Shown: positions 28,448 through 37,530 of the stretch, one piece after another
Layout: each line of letters begins with the position of its first letter
Position numbering within the stretch: the first letter of the stretch is position 1
Notes under the pieces: generated by a model
What the model was told of the DNA's origin: nothing
Database searches by the model: none
Seen by the model: the letters and a program-made list of their open reading frames with translations, nothing else
NCBI RefSeq assembly: GCF_030546745.1
Contig: NZ_JAUOPD010000010.1
Location: 62,001 to 126,000, forward strand
DNA length: 64,000 bases
Source: Thalassotalea sp. 1_MG-2023
Lineage (GTDB): Bacteria > Pseudomonadota > Gammaproteobacteria > Enterobacterales > Alteromonadaceae
Direction: 5' to 3'
Program-made: the position numbers and the translations under genes

Positions 28448-28594
28448 GTCGGTGTGCCGACAGCACGCAAAGGGGAAATAACACCAGTTTCTCCCTTGCA
28501 ACCCCCTCGGTGCCCAAACAGCGGAATACTTTGTTAAACAACTAGCGTAAACCTCGATACCTGCCGAATGCTCGTCCCTGCGCACGGCAGCCCT
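28448..28594. repeat. GC-rich hairpin-dense spacer between the two repeat copies
   Basis: This stretch is much richer in G+C than its surroundings. It contains GTCGG/CCGAC (28448-28461), a GGGGAAA / TTTCTCCC near-dyad and further short palindromes. Open frames here lack ribosome-binding sites and look accidental. Confidence 0.45.
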
Positions 28595-29020
28595 CAACAT
28601 CCATGTCTCGGCTCGAGGCTTACCCCTGCTAGTCATTAAACAAACCGCTGACATGGGAAATAGTTAAAACTGCCCTACTCATTTCTATAGTTAACTACGA
28701 AGACAAAAAATAGACAAATTACAGCGAAATTAATCACCAAACGAGAACGAAGCATTGACTCTGCTTGAACAAACGCTGAAATAAAGAAAAGTGTTCACGT
28801 ATGTTCATCAGGGGTGATGAACAAAGCGCTGTCGGCGCAAGGACGCACCATCAGCGCTGTTACGTCGAAAATACTTTTATGAATGTAAGGTTAAGTTTGT
28901 TAGCAGCGCCGTGGGAGTCCAGAGGGAGGCAGGCGTTAGCCTCCCTTTGGGTCAAGTCGCGACCGCGACAATATAATATAATGCTAAACGAATCTAGAAA
29001 GTATTTAACAAGAAAAAATC
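28595..29020. repeat. Diverged non-coding repeat, copy B
   Basis: This is the second copy of the unit at 28020-28385, in the same orientation. It carries extra hairpins at 28799-28860: TTCATCA/TGATGAA, and AGCGCTG paired with CAGCGCT. These account for its greater length. Its right end runs into CTGACCCCATT at 29029-29038, the inverted counterpart of the 27191 repeat. Confidence 0.6.
28901..28972. ncRNA. Structured element B: two conserved hairpins
   Basis: Hairpin 1 pairs CCAGAGGGAGGC (28919-28930) with GCCTCCCTTTGG (28939-28950): 12 pairs including one G-T wobble. Hairpin 2 pairs GTCGC with GCGAC around GACC (28956-28969). Hairpin 1 differs from copy A at many positions on both arms, yet pairing is kept, which is compensatory change. 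Hairpin 2 changed only in its loop. Confidence 0.5.
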
Positions 29021-29042
29021 AAACGCTCTGACCCCATTGATT

Positions 29043-29420
29043 TTACTTAAATTGTTTTCCAACAGCTTCCTTCGACGCTTCATGTACCAAATTATCAATT
29101 TTTAATTCGATACTTTTAATAACTTTAGGGTTAGTTGTTTGTGACATTAACTTTTTCAAACACCTAATTTTTCTATTATATTTCCAATCGAGTAATTTTA
29201 AGCTTAATTCAAAACTAACTAAAGAAAGTATGAAAGTAAAAACATAAGTAAGAATACCTGCGTATATAGAAATATGCGCGTCTGATAAAAATGCTTTTAA
29301 AAAATCTGATTCATCTAATGATTTACTGTAAGTTAGCAAAGTATAAGTAAATGCTGCGGTCAAAGAAGCTCCACCGAAAACATCCCGTTTGCCAATAGTT
29401 GACTTTTGGTAGTTACTCAT
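29043..29420 (-). CDS. Third gene of unknown operon: two-helix membrane protein
   Basis: This 125-residue protein starts MSNYQKSTIGKRDVFGG. It has two hydrophobic helices (about 15-32 and 48-75) and a basic, helical cytoplasmic tail ending KEAVGKQFK. The ATG at 29420 overlaps the preceding gene's stop (ATGAGTAA), giving translational coupling. A longer frame opens upstream but has no better start. I do not recognise a family. It is probably a membrane component of the three-gene unit. Confidence 0.6.
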   Translation of the reverse strand: MSNYQKSTIGKRDVFGGASLTAAFTYTLLTYSKSLDESDFLKAFLSDAHISIYAGILTYVFTFILSLVSFELSLKLLDWKYNRKIRCLKKLMSQTTNPKVIKSIELKIDNLVHEASKEAVGKQFK

Positions 29421-29610
29421 ACACCCCTTTTCTGCACTCTTCAATGATTTCCCAAAGTGGATCATTTTTTTCTAAAAGCAAAGTTTCTTTAAACGAAGAA
29501 CCGTCTTTCAGGTTAATAGTCAAATTCACTTTTTTAGTTTTAAATCTATATATAATTAGCGGCAGAATATACGCAACGCAGACCAGTATAACTACAATAA
29601 GAAATATCAT
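29413..29610 (-). CDS. Second gene of unknown operon: single-pass membrane protein
   Basis: This 65-residue protein has one N-terminal membrane helix (about 2-22: IFLIVVILVCVAYILPLII). A small cytoplasmic domain follows (VNLTINLKDGSSFKETLLLEKND). Its ATG overlaps the TGA of the upstream gene as ATGA, so translation is coupled. No family is recognised. The N-in/C-in arrangement next to a soluble partner suggests a small membrane effector or anchor, which is speculation. Confidence 0.6.
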   Translation of the reverse strand: MIFLIVVILVCVAYILPLIIYRFKTKKVNLTINLKDGSSFKETLLLEKNDPLWEIIEECRKGVYE

Positions 29611-30512
29611 AATAAATCTCTTTGTCGCTTTTCAGATGGGATATGATTAGTTACTTCAATTATCGTATATATAGTGGATAAATTTCCAGTATATTTTTTC
29701 TTTTCTTTAATCCAAGTTCCTTTCAATTCCAAAATATCATCTTTAGAAAATTTTTCGTGATTTGTAGCAACAGCTTGTAAAAAGTCTGGATCAACTATTA
29801 CCGCAGAAAACGACTCTAAAGGATTAGATACAGAAACAAATTTCCATTTTGACGATGGGTTATAAGAAAGATCTTCCGCATAAAAAAGCCCTTCAACTTT
29901 TCCTGTATCTACGATTTCCCTATGTTTTCTCGCAACTAAAAGGCTATTTTTTTCTTTTTTTAAAATTTTTATTTCATCGAAACTATTATCAAGAGTAGAT
30001 ATTGTCAGTTCTTCAATCCCTTCTTCATTCAACGGTGTAACTAAATCACTAAGAGCCTTTCTAATCTTTTCATTTGTTAATAATGCACATTGAAGATCGT
30101 TAATTATAACTGGCTTGTTATCTATTTCGACAGCGTAACCATCATCAACTTCTGAAATAACAATATCGGCACTATTTATAGAAATACTTTTTATAATATC
30201 AATTACTTTTGAAATTGCTTGATTTACAAGGTTAGTATTATTTGAAGAGTCAATACGAATTTGTTGCTCTTGCTCTTTATTAAAAATTTTGAATAACCAC
30301 CACAGGGAGCCTTCTTGAAACCCACCTTCAATAAAGATTTCTGTTTCTACATTATGTTTATGCAGCTTATTTAATTCTTTGTATGCTTCTTTGTATAAAG
30401 TATCAATAGCATTAATACTAGTTGAAACAGACTTAGCATTCATTTGGTGTTTTACTAAGTTCTCATTTTTCCCATCATAGTGAACCTTCAATGTTCCATC
30501 ATCTACTATCAT
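29607..30512 (-). CDS. First gene of unknown operon: soluble two-part protein
   Basis: This protein of about 301 residues starts at the ATG at 30512 (MIVDDGTLKVHYDG). A TTG further upstream opens the frame but lacks support. The first ~80 residues hold HYDG followed by a helix and VETEIFIEGGFQEGSLWWLF. This pattern recalls uncharacterised accessory proteins that begin with a (Y/E)DG strand and contain an EGSF-like turn. The C-terminal ~90 residues form a separate domain (PDFLQAVATN ... LELKGTWIKEKKKYTGN). I do not recognise a function. It heads a tightly coupled operon in an accessory-looking, AT-rich region. Confidence 0.6.
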   Translation of the reverse strand: MIVDDGTLKVHYDGKNENLVKHQMNAKSVSTSINAIDTLYKEAYKELNKLHKHNVETEIFIEGGFQEGSLWWLFKIFNKEQEQQIRIDSSNNTNLVNQAISKVIDIIKSISINSADIVISEVDDGYAVEIDNKPVIINDLQCALLTNEKIRKALSDLVTPLNEEGIEELTISTLDNSFDEIKILKKEKNSLLVARKHREIVDTGKVEGLFYAEDLSYNPSSKWKFVSVSNPLESFSAVIVDPDFLQAVATNHEKFSKDDILELKGTWIKEKKKYTGNLSTIYTIIEVTNHIPSEKRQRDLL

Positions 30513-30602
30513 ATAACTCTGAATACTTATTATTAATATAAACAATAATTTGCATTAAAAATACTTAAGTGTCAACTTGATTGAACTTATTACCAACCAT
30601 AA

Positions 30603-30626
30603 AAAAACCCGCTAGTTAGCAGGTTT
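30603..30626 (-). terminator. Terminator of the sucCD transcript
   Basis: On the minus strand, AAACC-U-GCUA pairs with UAGC-G-GGUUU (one G-U pair) around a very short loop and is followed by a run of U. It lies 34 bases past the sucD stop. Confidence 0.75.
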
Positions 30627-30659
30627 TTATCAAGAACTCAGTTTGCAATCAAAAGCCGA

Positions 30660-31532
30660 TTACCAACCCGCTTTCTCTTTAAGTGCAGAACCGATATCAG
30701 CTAGTGAACGAACTGTTTTAACACCAGCCGCTTCAAGAGCAGCAAATTTCTCGTCAGCAGTACCTTTACCACCAGCGATGATTGCGCCAGCATGACCCAT
30801 ACGCTTACCTGGAGGAGCCGTAACACCAGCGATGTAAGAAACTACAGGCTTAGTTACATTTTCTTTGATGTACTCAGCAGCTTCTTCTTCAGCAGTACCA
30901 CCAATTTCACCAATCATAACGATTGCTTCAGTTTGAGGGTCGTTTTGGAACATTTCCAATACGTCGATGAAGTTAGTACCTGGGATTGGGTCACCACCAA
31001 TACCAACACATGTTGATTGACCAAAACCAGCGTCAGTTGTTTGCTTAACTGCTTCGTAAGTTAATGTACCTGAACGAGATACAATACCTACTTTACCTGG
31101 CTTGTGGATGTGACCTGGCATGATACCGATCTTAGTTTCACCTGGCGTGATCACACCTGGACAGTTAGGACCAATCATACGAACGCCAGTTTCTTCAAGC
31201 TTCACTTTAACGTCAAGCATGTCTAACGTAGGGATACCTTCAGTGATAGTAACGATTAATTCGATACCAGCATCGATAGCTTCTAAGATAGCGTCTTTAC
31301 AAAATGGAGCAGGAACGTAAATTACTGTCGCTGTTGCGCCAGTTGCTTCAACTGCTTCACGTACTGTGTTGAACACAGGAAGACCTAGGTGAGTTTGACC
31401 GCCTTTACCTGGTGATACACCACCAACCATTTGCGTTCCGTATTCAATCGCTTGCTCTGAGTGGAAAGTACCTTGACCACCAGTGAAACCTTGACAGATA
31501 ACTTTAGTATCTTTGTTAATTAATACAGACAT
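30660..31532 (-). CDS. sucD: Succinyl-CoA synthetase alpha subunit
   Basis: This 290-residue subunit carries the catalytic phospho-histidine and binds CoA. The motif GHAGAI (H near residue 247) is the phosphorylation loop, and the CoA-binding Rossmann region is [15 protein letters not shown] near the N terminus. With SucC it interconverts succinyl-CoA and succinate with phosphorylation of ADP. The start codon overlaps the last base of the sucC stop, so the subunits are translated in a coupled manner. It is the last gene of the TCA block and is followed by a terminator. Confidence 0.98.
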   Translation of the reverse strand: MSVLINKDTKVICQGFTGGQGTFHSEQAIEYGTQMVGGVSPGKGGQTHLGLPVFNTVREAVEATGATATVIYVPAPFCKDAILEAIDAGIELIVTITEGIPTLDMLDVKVKLEETGVRMIGPNCPGVITPGETKIGIMPGHIHKPGKVGIVSRSGTLTYEAVKQTTDAGFGQSTCVGIGGDPIPGTNFIDVLEMFQNDPQTEAIVMIGEIGGTAEEEAAEYIKENVTKPVVSYIAGVTAPPGKRMGHAGAIIAGGKGTADEKFAALEAAGVKTVRSLADIGSALKEKAGW

Positions 31533-32698
31533 TATTTGCCCTCCGCAGCAGCAACAACTTTCGTTGCAGCGTCAGTTAAAGATTCAGCAGCGATGATAGC
31601 TAAACCTGAGTTAGCTAAAACTTCACGACCAGCTTCAGCATTCGTACCTTCTAAACGTACAACTACTGGTACTTCAACACCTACTTCTTTAACAGCACCG
31701 ATAATACCTTCAGCAATCATGTCACAACGTACAATACCACCAAAAATGTTAACTAATACCGCTTTTACGTTATCATCAGAAAGGATAATTTTAAATGCTT
31801 CTGATACACGCTCTTTAGTTGCACCGCCACCAACATCTAAGAAGTTAGCTGGCTTACCACCGTGTAAATTAACAATATCCATTGTACCCATTGCTAGGCC
31901 AGCACCGTTAACCATACAACCAACGTTACCATCTAACGCTACGTAGTTTAATTCCCATTGTGCTGCATGCGCTTCACGCTCATCTTCTTGAGATGGATCG
32001 TGGAAACCACGGATCTTAGCTTGACGGTATAAAGCATTTGAATCTACACCAATTTTGCCGTCAAGACAGTGAAGATTACCTTCATCAGTAATAACTAATG
32101 GGTTGATTTCTAATAAAGCGAAATCATGATCAATAAACATGTTGCCAAGGCCCATGAAGATCTTAACGAACTGCTTCATTTGAGTAGGATTCAAACCTAA
32201 TTTGAAACCTAATTCACGCGCTTGGTAACCTTGAGGCCCCACTAATGGATCAATTGCAGCTTTGTGAATTAAGTGTGGTGTTTCCTCAGCAACTGTTTCG
32301 ATGTCTACACCGCCTTCAGTTGATGCCATGAACACAACACGACGAGTACCACGGTCAACAACCGCACCTAAATATAGTTCATTGGCAATATCAGTACAGC
32401 TTTCTACTAAAATTTTAGCAACTGGCTGACCGTTTGCATCTGTTTGATAAGTAACTAAGTTCTTACCTAACCAATGTTGTGCGAACTCTTTGATTTCGTC
32501 TTTAGTTTTAACTAGCTTAACACCGCCAGCTTTACCACGGCCACCAGCGTGAACTTGTGCCTTAACTACCCACATATTGCCGCCAATTTTGTCAGCAGCT
32601 TCAGCAGCTTCTTGAGGGGTATCGCACGCGAAACCTTCAGAAACTGGTAAACCATATTCAGCGAATAATTGTTTCGCTTGATACTCATGCAAATTCAT
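31532..32698 (-). CDS. sucC: Succinyl-CoA synthetase beta subunit
   Basis: This 388-residue ATP-grasp subunit starts [19 protein letters not shown], the standard family N terminus. Conserved parts include [15 protein letters not shown] (nucleotide-binding loop), LEINPLVI (metal site) and [13 protein letters not shown] near the C terminus. It forms the enzyme with SucD. A 317-base gap with a strong terminator separates it from sucB, so sucCD probably has its own promoter in addition to any read-through. Confidence 0.98.
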   Translation of the reverse strand: MNLHEYQAKQLFAEYGLPVSEGFACDTPQEAAEAADKIGGNMWVVKAQVHAGGRGKAGGVKLVKTKDEIKEFAQHWLGKNLVTYQTDANGQPVAKILVESCTDIANELYLGAVVDRGTRRVVFMASTEGGVDIETVAEETPHLIHKAAIDPLVGPQGYQARELGFKLGLNPTQMKQFVKIFMGLGNMFIDHDFALLEINPLVITDEGNLHCLDGKIGVDSNALYRQAKIRGFHDPSQEDEREAHAAQWELNYVALDGNVGCMVNGAGLAMGTMDIVNLHGGKPANFLDVGGGATKERVSEAFKIILSDDNVKAVLVNIFGGIVRCDMIAEGIIGAVKEVGVEVPVVVRLEGTNAEAGREVLANSGLAIIAAESLTDAATKVVAAAEGK

Positions 32699-33015
32699 GG
32701 TGTTTTTCCACTTATCTGTAAATGAAGAGGTAACGATTTTTTAATCTATCATTACCATCGAAAAGTCGACCGATTATAGTACAAAAGCTCTAAAGAGCAA
32801 ACCCCTTAGAAGCTATACTATAGTCTAGATTATGAGTTTTTTTGTTTATTGCTCAATCATTTTGCCAAAAATACGTTTCATAAATGTTAATAAAAATAAC
32901 ATGCTTTTCGCGAGGCTGCGTTTTATGTACATTTACGACAAAACATTGCAATCAATACAAAAAAACCGCTCAGTATAGAGCGGTTTTTACTATAGGTATA
33001 ACCATAGGTTATTCT
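32699..33015. other. sucB-sucC intergenic region: terminator plus probable sucCD promoter
   Basis: This 317-base stretch has no gene. It contains the sucB terminator (32961-32988). Toward sucC it has AT-rich DNA with several ~10-base palindromic patches (e.g. AAGCTCT near 32785, CTATACTATAG near 32813), where a sucCD promoter would be expected. I cannot name a specific promoter with confidence. Confidence 0.5.
32961..32988 (-). terminator. Strong terminator between sucB and sucC
   Basis: The perfect 11-bp arms AAAAACCGCTC (32961-32971) and GAGCGGTTTTT (32978-32988) flank a six-base loop. On the minus strand the stem is followed by seven U. It lies 28 bases after the sucB stop. Confidence 0.88.
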
Positions 33016-34536
33016 TTAAACGTCTAATAATAAACGTGTAGGATCTTCTAACAATTCTTTAATTGTTACTAAGAAACCAACAGATTCTTTACCATCAATT
33101 AAACGGTGATCATACGATAACGCTAAATACATCATAGGTAGTATTTCTACTTTACCATCAACCGCCATTGGACGGTCTTGGATTTTATGCATACCTAAAA
33201 TAGCTGTTTGCGGTAAGTTGATGATTGGCGTTGATAACAATGAGCCAAATACACCACCATTAGTGATTGTGAAGTTACCACCTTGCATATCATCCATGCT
33301 CAACTTTCCATCACGACCTTTAATTGCAAGGGCTTTAATGCCTTTTTCAATACCAGCCATGCTAAGTTGATCAGCGTCACGTAATACGGGTGTAACCAAA
33401 CCACGAGGCGTAGATACAGCAATAGAAATATCAAAGAAGTTATGATAAACAATATCATCACCATCAAGTGACGCATTAACTGCAGGGAATCGTTTTAACG
33501 CTTCTGTTACTGCTTTAACGTAAAAAGACATAAAGCCTAAACGCGTATCATGTGTTTTTTCAAACACTTCTTTGTATTGCTTACGAAGATCCATAATTGG
33601 CTTCATGTTCACTTCGTTAAACGTCGTCAACATTGCTGTTGAATTTTTCGCTTCAAGTAAACGGTTAGCAATCGTTTTACGTAAACGCGTCATTGGTACA
33701 CGTTTCTGAGTACGTTCACCTAATGCACTTGTTTGCGGTGTAACAGCCGCTGGAGATGATTTAGCAACTGGTGCAGGTTTGTTAACCGCAGCTTCAACAT
33801 CTTCTTTAGTAATTCTGCCGCCTTTACCAGTACCTTTAACATCGCTAGCAGATAAACCTTTTTCCGTCATCAAACGACGAACAGAAGGACTAGCAACATC
33901 ATCACCTGATTCTGTTGATTCTTCATTAGACGATTCAGATGTTTTTGCAGCTGAAGCACCTGACATCATTTCAGCAATTTTCTGCTGACCTAATACCGTA
34001 TCGCCTTCAGCGTGAATGATTTTCCCCATCACACCATCAGATGTTGCTGGTACTTCAAGAACCACTTTATCTGTTTCGATATCAACTAATACTTGGTCAC
34101 GTGATACAGAATCACCTTCTGAAACATGCCATGTGGCAATCGTCGCATCAGCAACTGACTCGGGTAGAACAGGTACAACAATATCTTGTGCTTCACCTTT
34201 TGAAGAGGCATCTTTTTCATCAGTGCTACTTTTAGTGTCACTTTGCTTATCTTCAGAAGATTCTTCTTTAGCAGGCTTATCTTTAGATGCTTTTGCATCA
34301 CCTGCCTCAATAATAGCAATCACTTGTTCGCCAAGCACTGTTGCACCTTCGCCTTCACGAATTTCACTGATTACACCGTCAGATGTAGCAGGCACTTCTA
34401 ACACTACTTTATCAGTTTCTATTTCAACTAATACTTGGTCACGAGAAACACTATCGCCTTCCTGAACGTGCCAAGTAGCTACTGTCGCATCAGCAACTGA
34501 TTCTGGTAATACTGGAACCTTAATTTCGGTTGTCAT
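33016..34536 (-). CDS. sucB: 2-Oxoglutarate dehydrogenase E2 (dihydrolipoyl succinyltransferase), two lipoyl domains
   Basis: This 506-residue E2 transfers succinyl groups from lipoate to CoA. Two lipoyl domains are present (about 1-78 and 117-193), each with [11 protein letters not shown]; the lipoylated lysines are K43 and K157. They are joined by an acidic linker. The E1/E3-binding domain follows (about 213-247: [20 protein letters not shown]), then the catalytic domain with HRLIDG near the C terminus. E. coli SucB has a single lipoyl domain, so the duplication stands out. It sits directly behind sucA. Confidence 0.97.
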   Translation of the reverse strand: MTTEIKVPVLPESVADATVATWHVQEGDSVSRDQVLVEIETDKVVLEVPATSDGVISEIREGEGATVLGEQVIAIIEAGDAKASKDKPAKEESSEDKQSDTKSSTDEKDASSKGEAQDIVVPVLPESVADATIATWHVSEGDSVSRDQVLVDIETDKVVLEVPATSDGVMGKIIHAEGDTVLGQQKIAEMMSGASAAKTSESSNEESTESGDDVASPSVRRLMTEKGLSASDVKGTGKGGRITKEDVEAAVNKPAPVAKSSPAAVTPQTSALGERTQKRVPMTRLRKTIANRLLEAKNSTAMLTTFNEVNMKPIMDLRKQYKEVFEKTHDTRLGFMSFYVKAVTEALKRFPAVNASLDGDDIVYHNFFDISIAVSTPRGLVTPVLRDADQLSMAGIEKGIKALAIKGRDGKLSMDDMQGGNFTITNGGVFGSLLSTPIINLPQTAILGMHKIQDRPMAVDGKVEILPMMYLALSYDHRLIDGKESVGFLVTIKELLEDPTRLLLDV

Positions 34537-34574
34537 TCATTTATTCCTTACAATCTCTTAACCACAACAATGGT

Positions 34575-37382
34575 CTACTTAGCGTTTAGCGCGTCATTAA
34601 CTAGCGCTTGTTGTTCTTTAACATGGACAGACATATAACCAACAGCCGGTGCAGCAGAAGCCTTACGGCCAGCATATGTCAAATAAGTTCCATCAGGTAT
34701 TGCTTGTCTAAAGTGGTGCTGTGAACAATACCAAGCACCTTGGTTTTGAGGTTCTTCCTGACACCAAACAAACTGTTTAACATGTTGATATTGTTCTAAC
34801 TCAACTGCTAATTCTTTTTCTGGGAACGGATATAATTGCTCTATACGAATAATTGCAACATTCGTTTGTTCGTTCTTACGGCGTTGCTCTAGTAATTCGT
34901 AGTACACTTTACCACTACAAAACACAACACGATCAACATCTTTAGCAATAATATCGTCGTCTATTTCACCAATTACATTTTGGAATACACCCGTGGCCAG
35001 ATCATCTAAAGATGAAACAGCTAATGAATGACGTAAAAGTGATTTTGGTGACATAACAATCAGTGGACGACGCATTGGTCGCACAACCTGACGACGAAGC
35101 ATATTAAATACTTGAGCCGGTGTTGAAGGTACACATACCTGCATATTATGATCAGCACACAACTGTAAAAATCGTTCTAAACGTGCCGATGAATGCTCTG
35201 GTCCTTGCCCTTCATAACCATGTGGTAGCAACATGGTTAAACCACATAACCTACCCCATTTTTGTTCACCTGAAGAGATAAACTGATCAAAAACCACTTG
35301 CGCACAGTTTGCAAAGTCACCGAATTGTGCTTCCCAAACAGTTAAGCCGTTTGGTTCAGCAGTGGTGTAACCATATTCAAATGCTAATACAGATACTTCT
35401 GAAAGCACCGAATCATACACATTAAAAGGTCCTTGATCTTCACTGATGTTTTGTAACGGATAGTAAACACTTGCATCTTTTTGATTATGTAGTGCAGCAT
35501 GACGATGGAAAAATGTGCCACGTGCTGAATCTTGACCAGTAATTCGTACCCGCTGTCCATCTTTTACAATTGCAGCATAAGCAAGGTTTTCTGCAAAGCC
35601 CCAATCAAGTAGCTTTTCACCATTAGCCATCTTCTTGCGATCATCATAAATTTTCTTTACACGAGAATTCAAAGAATGATCATCTGGATATGAAGCTACC
35701 TTATCAGCCAATGCTTTTATTTCATCATGTGGAATTGATGCATCATATTCATCATCCCAGTCATGCTCTAAAAACGGTGACCAATCAACAGAATGTTCTG
35801 TCATTGGACGGTATTGTTCCACCGTACATTGCCCTTCATCAAGCAAAGTGCGGTAATATTCAGCTAACTCGTTAGCGCGTTCTATTTTAACGCTGCCTTC
35901 TTCATCTAGCTGATTTGCATACATTTGGCGTGGTGTTGGATGCTGTTTAACCTTTTGATACATTAAAGGTTGTGTGGCATTCGGTTCATCCGCTTCATTA
36001 TGGCCATGACGGCGGTAACATACTAAATCAATTACCACATCACGCTTAAATTTGTTTCTAAAATCTAAAGCTATTTGTGTAGCTAAGATCACAGCTTCAG
36101 GGTCATCACCATTAACATGAAAAATTGGTGCCTGAACCATTTTCGCAATTTCGGTACAGTATTCACCGCTACGTGTATCCGCTTGGTTTGACGTAGTAAA
36201 GCCAACTTGGTTATTCACCACGATGCGAATACTACCACCTACTTTAAATGCACGAGCTTGTGACATATTAAAGGTTTCTTGAACGACGCCTTGCCCTGCA
36301 ATTGCTGAATCACCGTGGATAGTAATAGGTAATACTAGATCACCTTCATTACACTTACGACGATCTAAACGTGCTCGTACTGAGCCCATTACGACAGGGT
36401 TAACAATTTCAAGATGTGAAGGGTTAAACGCAAGCGCTAAATGAACATTGCCACCTGGTGTAACAAAATCTGAAGAGTAGCCCATGTGATACTTCACATC
36501 ACCAGAACCAACTAAATCATCATGTTTGCCGGCAAATTCATCAAATAATTTTGACGGGTTTTTACCCATCACATTTACCAGTACGTTTAACCGACCACGG
36601 TGAGCCATACCAAACACAACTTCTTTAGTGCCATGAGTGCCTGCACGAGTGATTAATTCTTTAAGCATTGGAATAAGTGAGTCACCTCCTTCCAATGAAA
36701 AGCGTTTCGCACCAGGGAATTTTGCACCAAGGTATTTTTCTAAACCATCGGCAGCAATGAGGCCTTTAAGCACTTCTTCTTTTTGAGAAACTGACAATTG
36801 AGCTTTAGACTGTACCGATTCTAAACGCTGTTGTAACCAACGCTTTTCTTCGGTAGAGGTCATGTGCATATACTCTGCACCTATTGACCCGCAATAGGTC
36901 TTGCTTAGTGCTTTGTATAAGTCACCTAACTTCATTTGCTCTTGTCCGCAAGCAAATGAACCGACATTAAACTCACGATCAAAGTCATTTTCTGATAATT
37001 CGTGGTGAGAAAGTTGTAAATCACGAACTTTCTCTCGCTTCCATAGGCCTAACGGGTCTATGTTAGCATTTTGATGTCCACGGAAACGGAATGCATTAAT
37101 AAGTTGCAGTACTTTTACCTGCTTTGCATCACTACCGCCTGACACAACAACTGTTTTATGAGCCTGCTTAGCAAGTTCACGAAATTCATCTCGAATTTCA
37201 GAATGACGATATTCGACCTCTGCACCTTCGATTTTAGGTAAATCGTCAAATACAGCACGCCACTCTTCTGAAACAGATTGCGAATTATCTAAATAAGATT
37301 CATATAGTTCTTCTATATAAGCAGTGTTCGCACCGCTTAAATGGGAAGACTCTAGCCAAGCCTTCATTACACCTTCTGGCAT
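34575..37382 (-). CDS. sucA: 2-Oxoglutarate dehydrogenase E1
   Basis: This 935-residue thiamine diphosphate enzyme decarboxylates 2-oxoglutarate and passes the succinyl group to SucB. The N terminus (KAWLESSHLSGANTAYIEELYE) aligns with E. coli SucA, supporting the ATG at 37382. The TPP region includes GMAHRGRLNVL, HGDSAIAGQG and the GDDPEAV metal site. The transketolase-like C-terminal half has YGYTTAEPNGLTVWEAQFGDF and LLPHGYEGQGPEHSSARLERF. It is co-directional with sdhCDAB upstream and sucB downstream. Confidence 0.98.
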   Translation of the reverse strand: MPEGVMKAWLESSHLSGANTAYIEELYESYLDNSQSVSEEWRAVFDDLPKIEGAEVEYRHSEIRDEFRELAKQAHKTVVVSGGSDAKQVKVLQLINAFRFRGHQNANIDPLGLWKREKVRDLQLSHHELSENDFDREFNVGSFACGQEQMKLGDLYKALSKTYCGSIGAEYMHMTSTEEKRWLQQRLESVQSKAQLSVSQKEEVLKGLIAADGLEKYLGAKFPGAKRFSLEGGDSLIPMLKELITRAGTHGTKEVVFGMAHRGRLNVLVNVMGKNPSKLFDEFAGKHDDLVGSGDVKYHMGYSSDFVTPGGNVHLALAFNPSHLEIVNPVVMGSVRARLDRRKCNEGDLVLPITIHGDSAIAGQGVVQETFNMSQARAFKVGGSIRIVVNNQVGFTTSNQADTRSGEYCTEIAKMVQAPIFHVNGDDPEAVILATQIALDFRNKFKRDVVIDLVCYRRHGHNEADEPNATQPLMYQKVKQHPTPRQMYANQLDEEGSVKIERANELAEYYRTLLDEGQCTVEQYRPMTEHSVDWSPFLEHDWDDEYDASIPHDEIKALADKVASYPDDHSLNSRVKKIYDDRKKMANGEKLLDWGFAENLAYAAIVKDGQRVRITGQDSARGTFFHRHAALHNQKDASVYYPLQNISEDQGPFNVYDSVLSEVSVLAFEYGYTTAEPNGLTVWEAQFGDFANCAQVVFDQFISSGEQKWGRLCGLTMLLPHGYEGQGPEHSSARLERFLQLCADHNMQVCVPSTPAQVFNMLRRQVVRPMRRPLIVMSPKSLLRHSLAVSSLDDLATGVFQNVIGEIDDDIIAKDVDRVVFCSGKVYYELLEQRRKNEQTNVAIIRIEQLYPFPEKELAVELEQYQHVKQFVWCQEEPQNQGAWYCSQHHFRQAIPDGTYLTYAGRKASAAPAVGYMSVHVKEQQALVNDALNAK

Positions 37383-37495
37383 TGCCTGATCCTTGAATAG
37401 GGTTGAAGCAATTAAAAAATAAATAATAACGAATTAAATGTCTATTAGACTATAGCCTAATTTCTATAAAAATCATTAATATCCCTGACAAAAGC

Positions 37496-37523
37496 AAGGC
37501 ATATTGCATATGCAATATGCCTT
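37496..37523. terminator. Perfect 28-base palindrome between sdhB and sucA
   Basis: AAGGCATATTGCAT is followed immediately by its exact reverse complement. It starts eight bases after the sdhB stop. On the minus strand it is followed by GCTTTTG, a poor U tract; on the plus strand by TATTTTTTT. It may attenuate sdh transcripts before sucA or stabilise the 3' end of sdhB mRNA. Confidence 0.55.
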
Positions 37524-37530
37524 TATTTTT

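Noticed and set aside
28442..28654. Minus-strand 70-residue frame with several Cys and Arg
   Set aside because: It lies in the GC-rich palindromic spacer, lacks a ribosome-binding site and looks like open frame by composition.
28901..28972. Integron attC site
   Set aside because: Paired arms are present, but I do not see the conserved GTTRRRY/RYYYAAC core boxes at both ends, and no integrase gene is in the window.
28801..29031. Plus-strand 76-residue frame
   Set aside because: It crosses both hairpins of structured element B; the paired bases, not codons, explain its sequence.
34016..34465. Long plus-strand frame opposite sucB
   Set aside because: It is the antisense of the two lipoyl domains and the acidic linker; repeat content comes from sucB.
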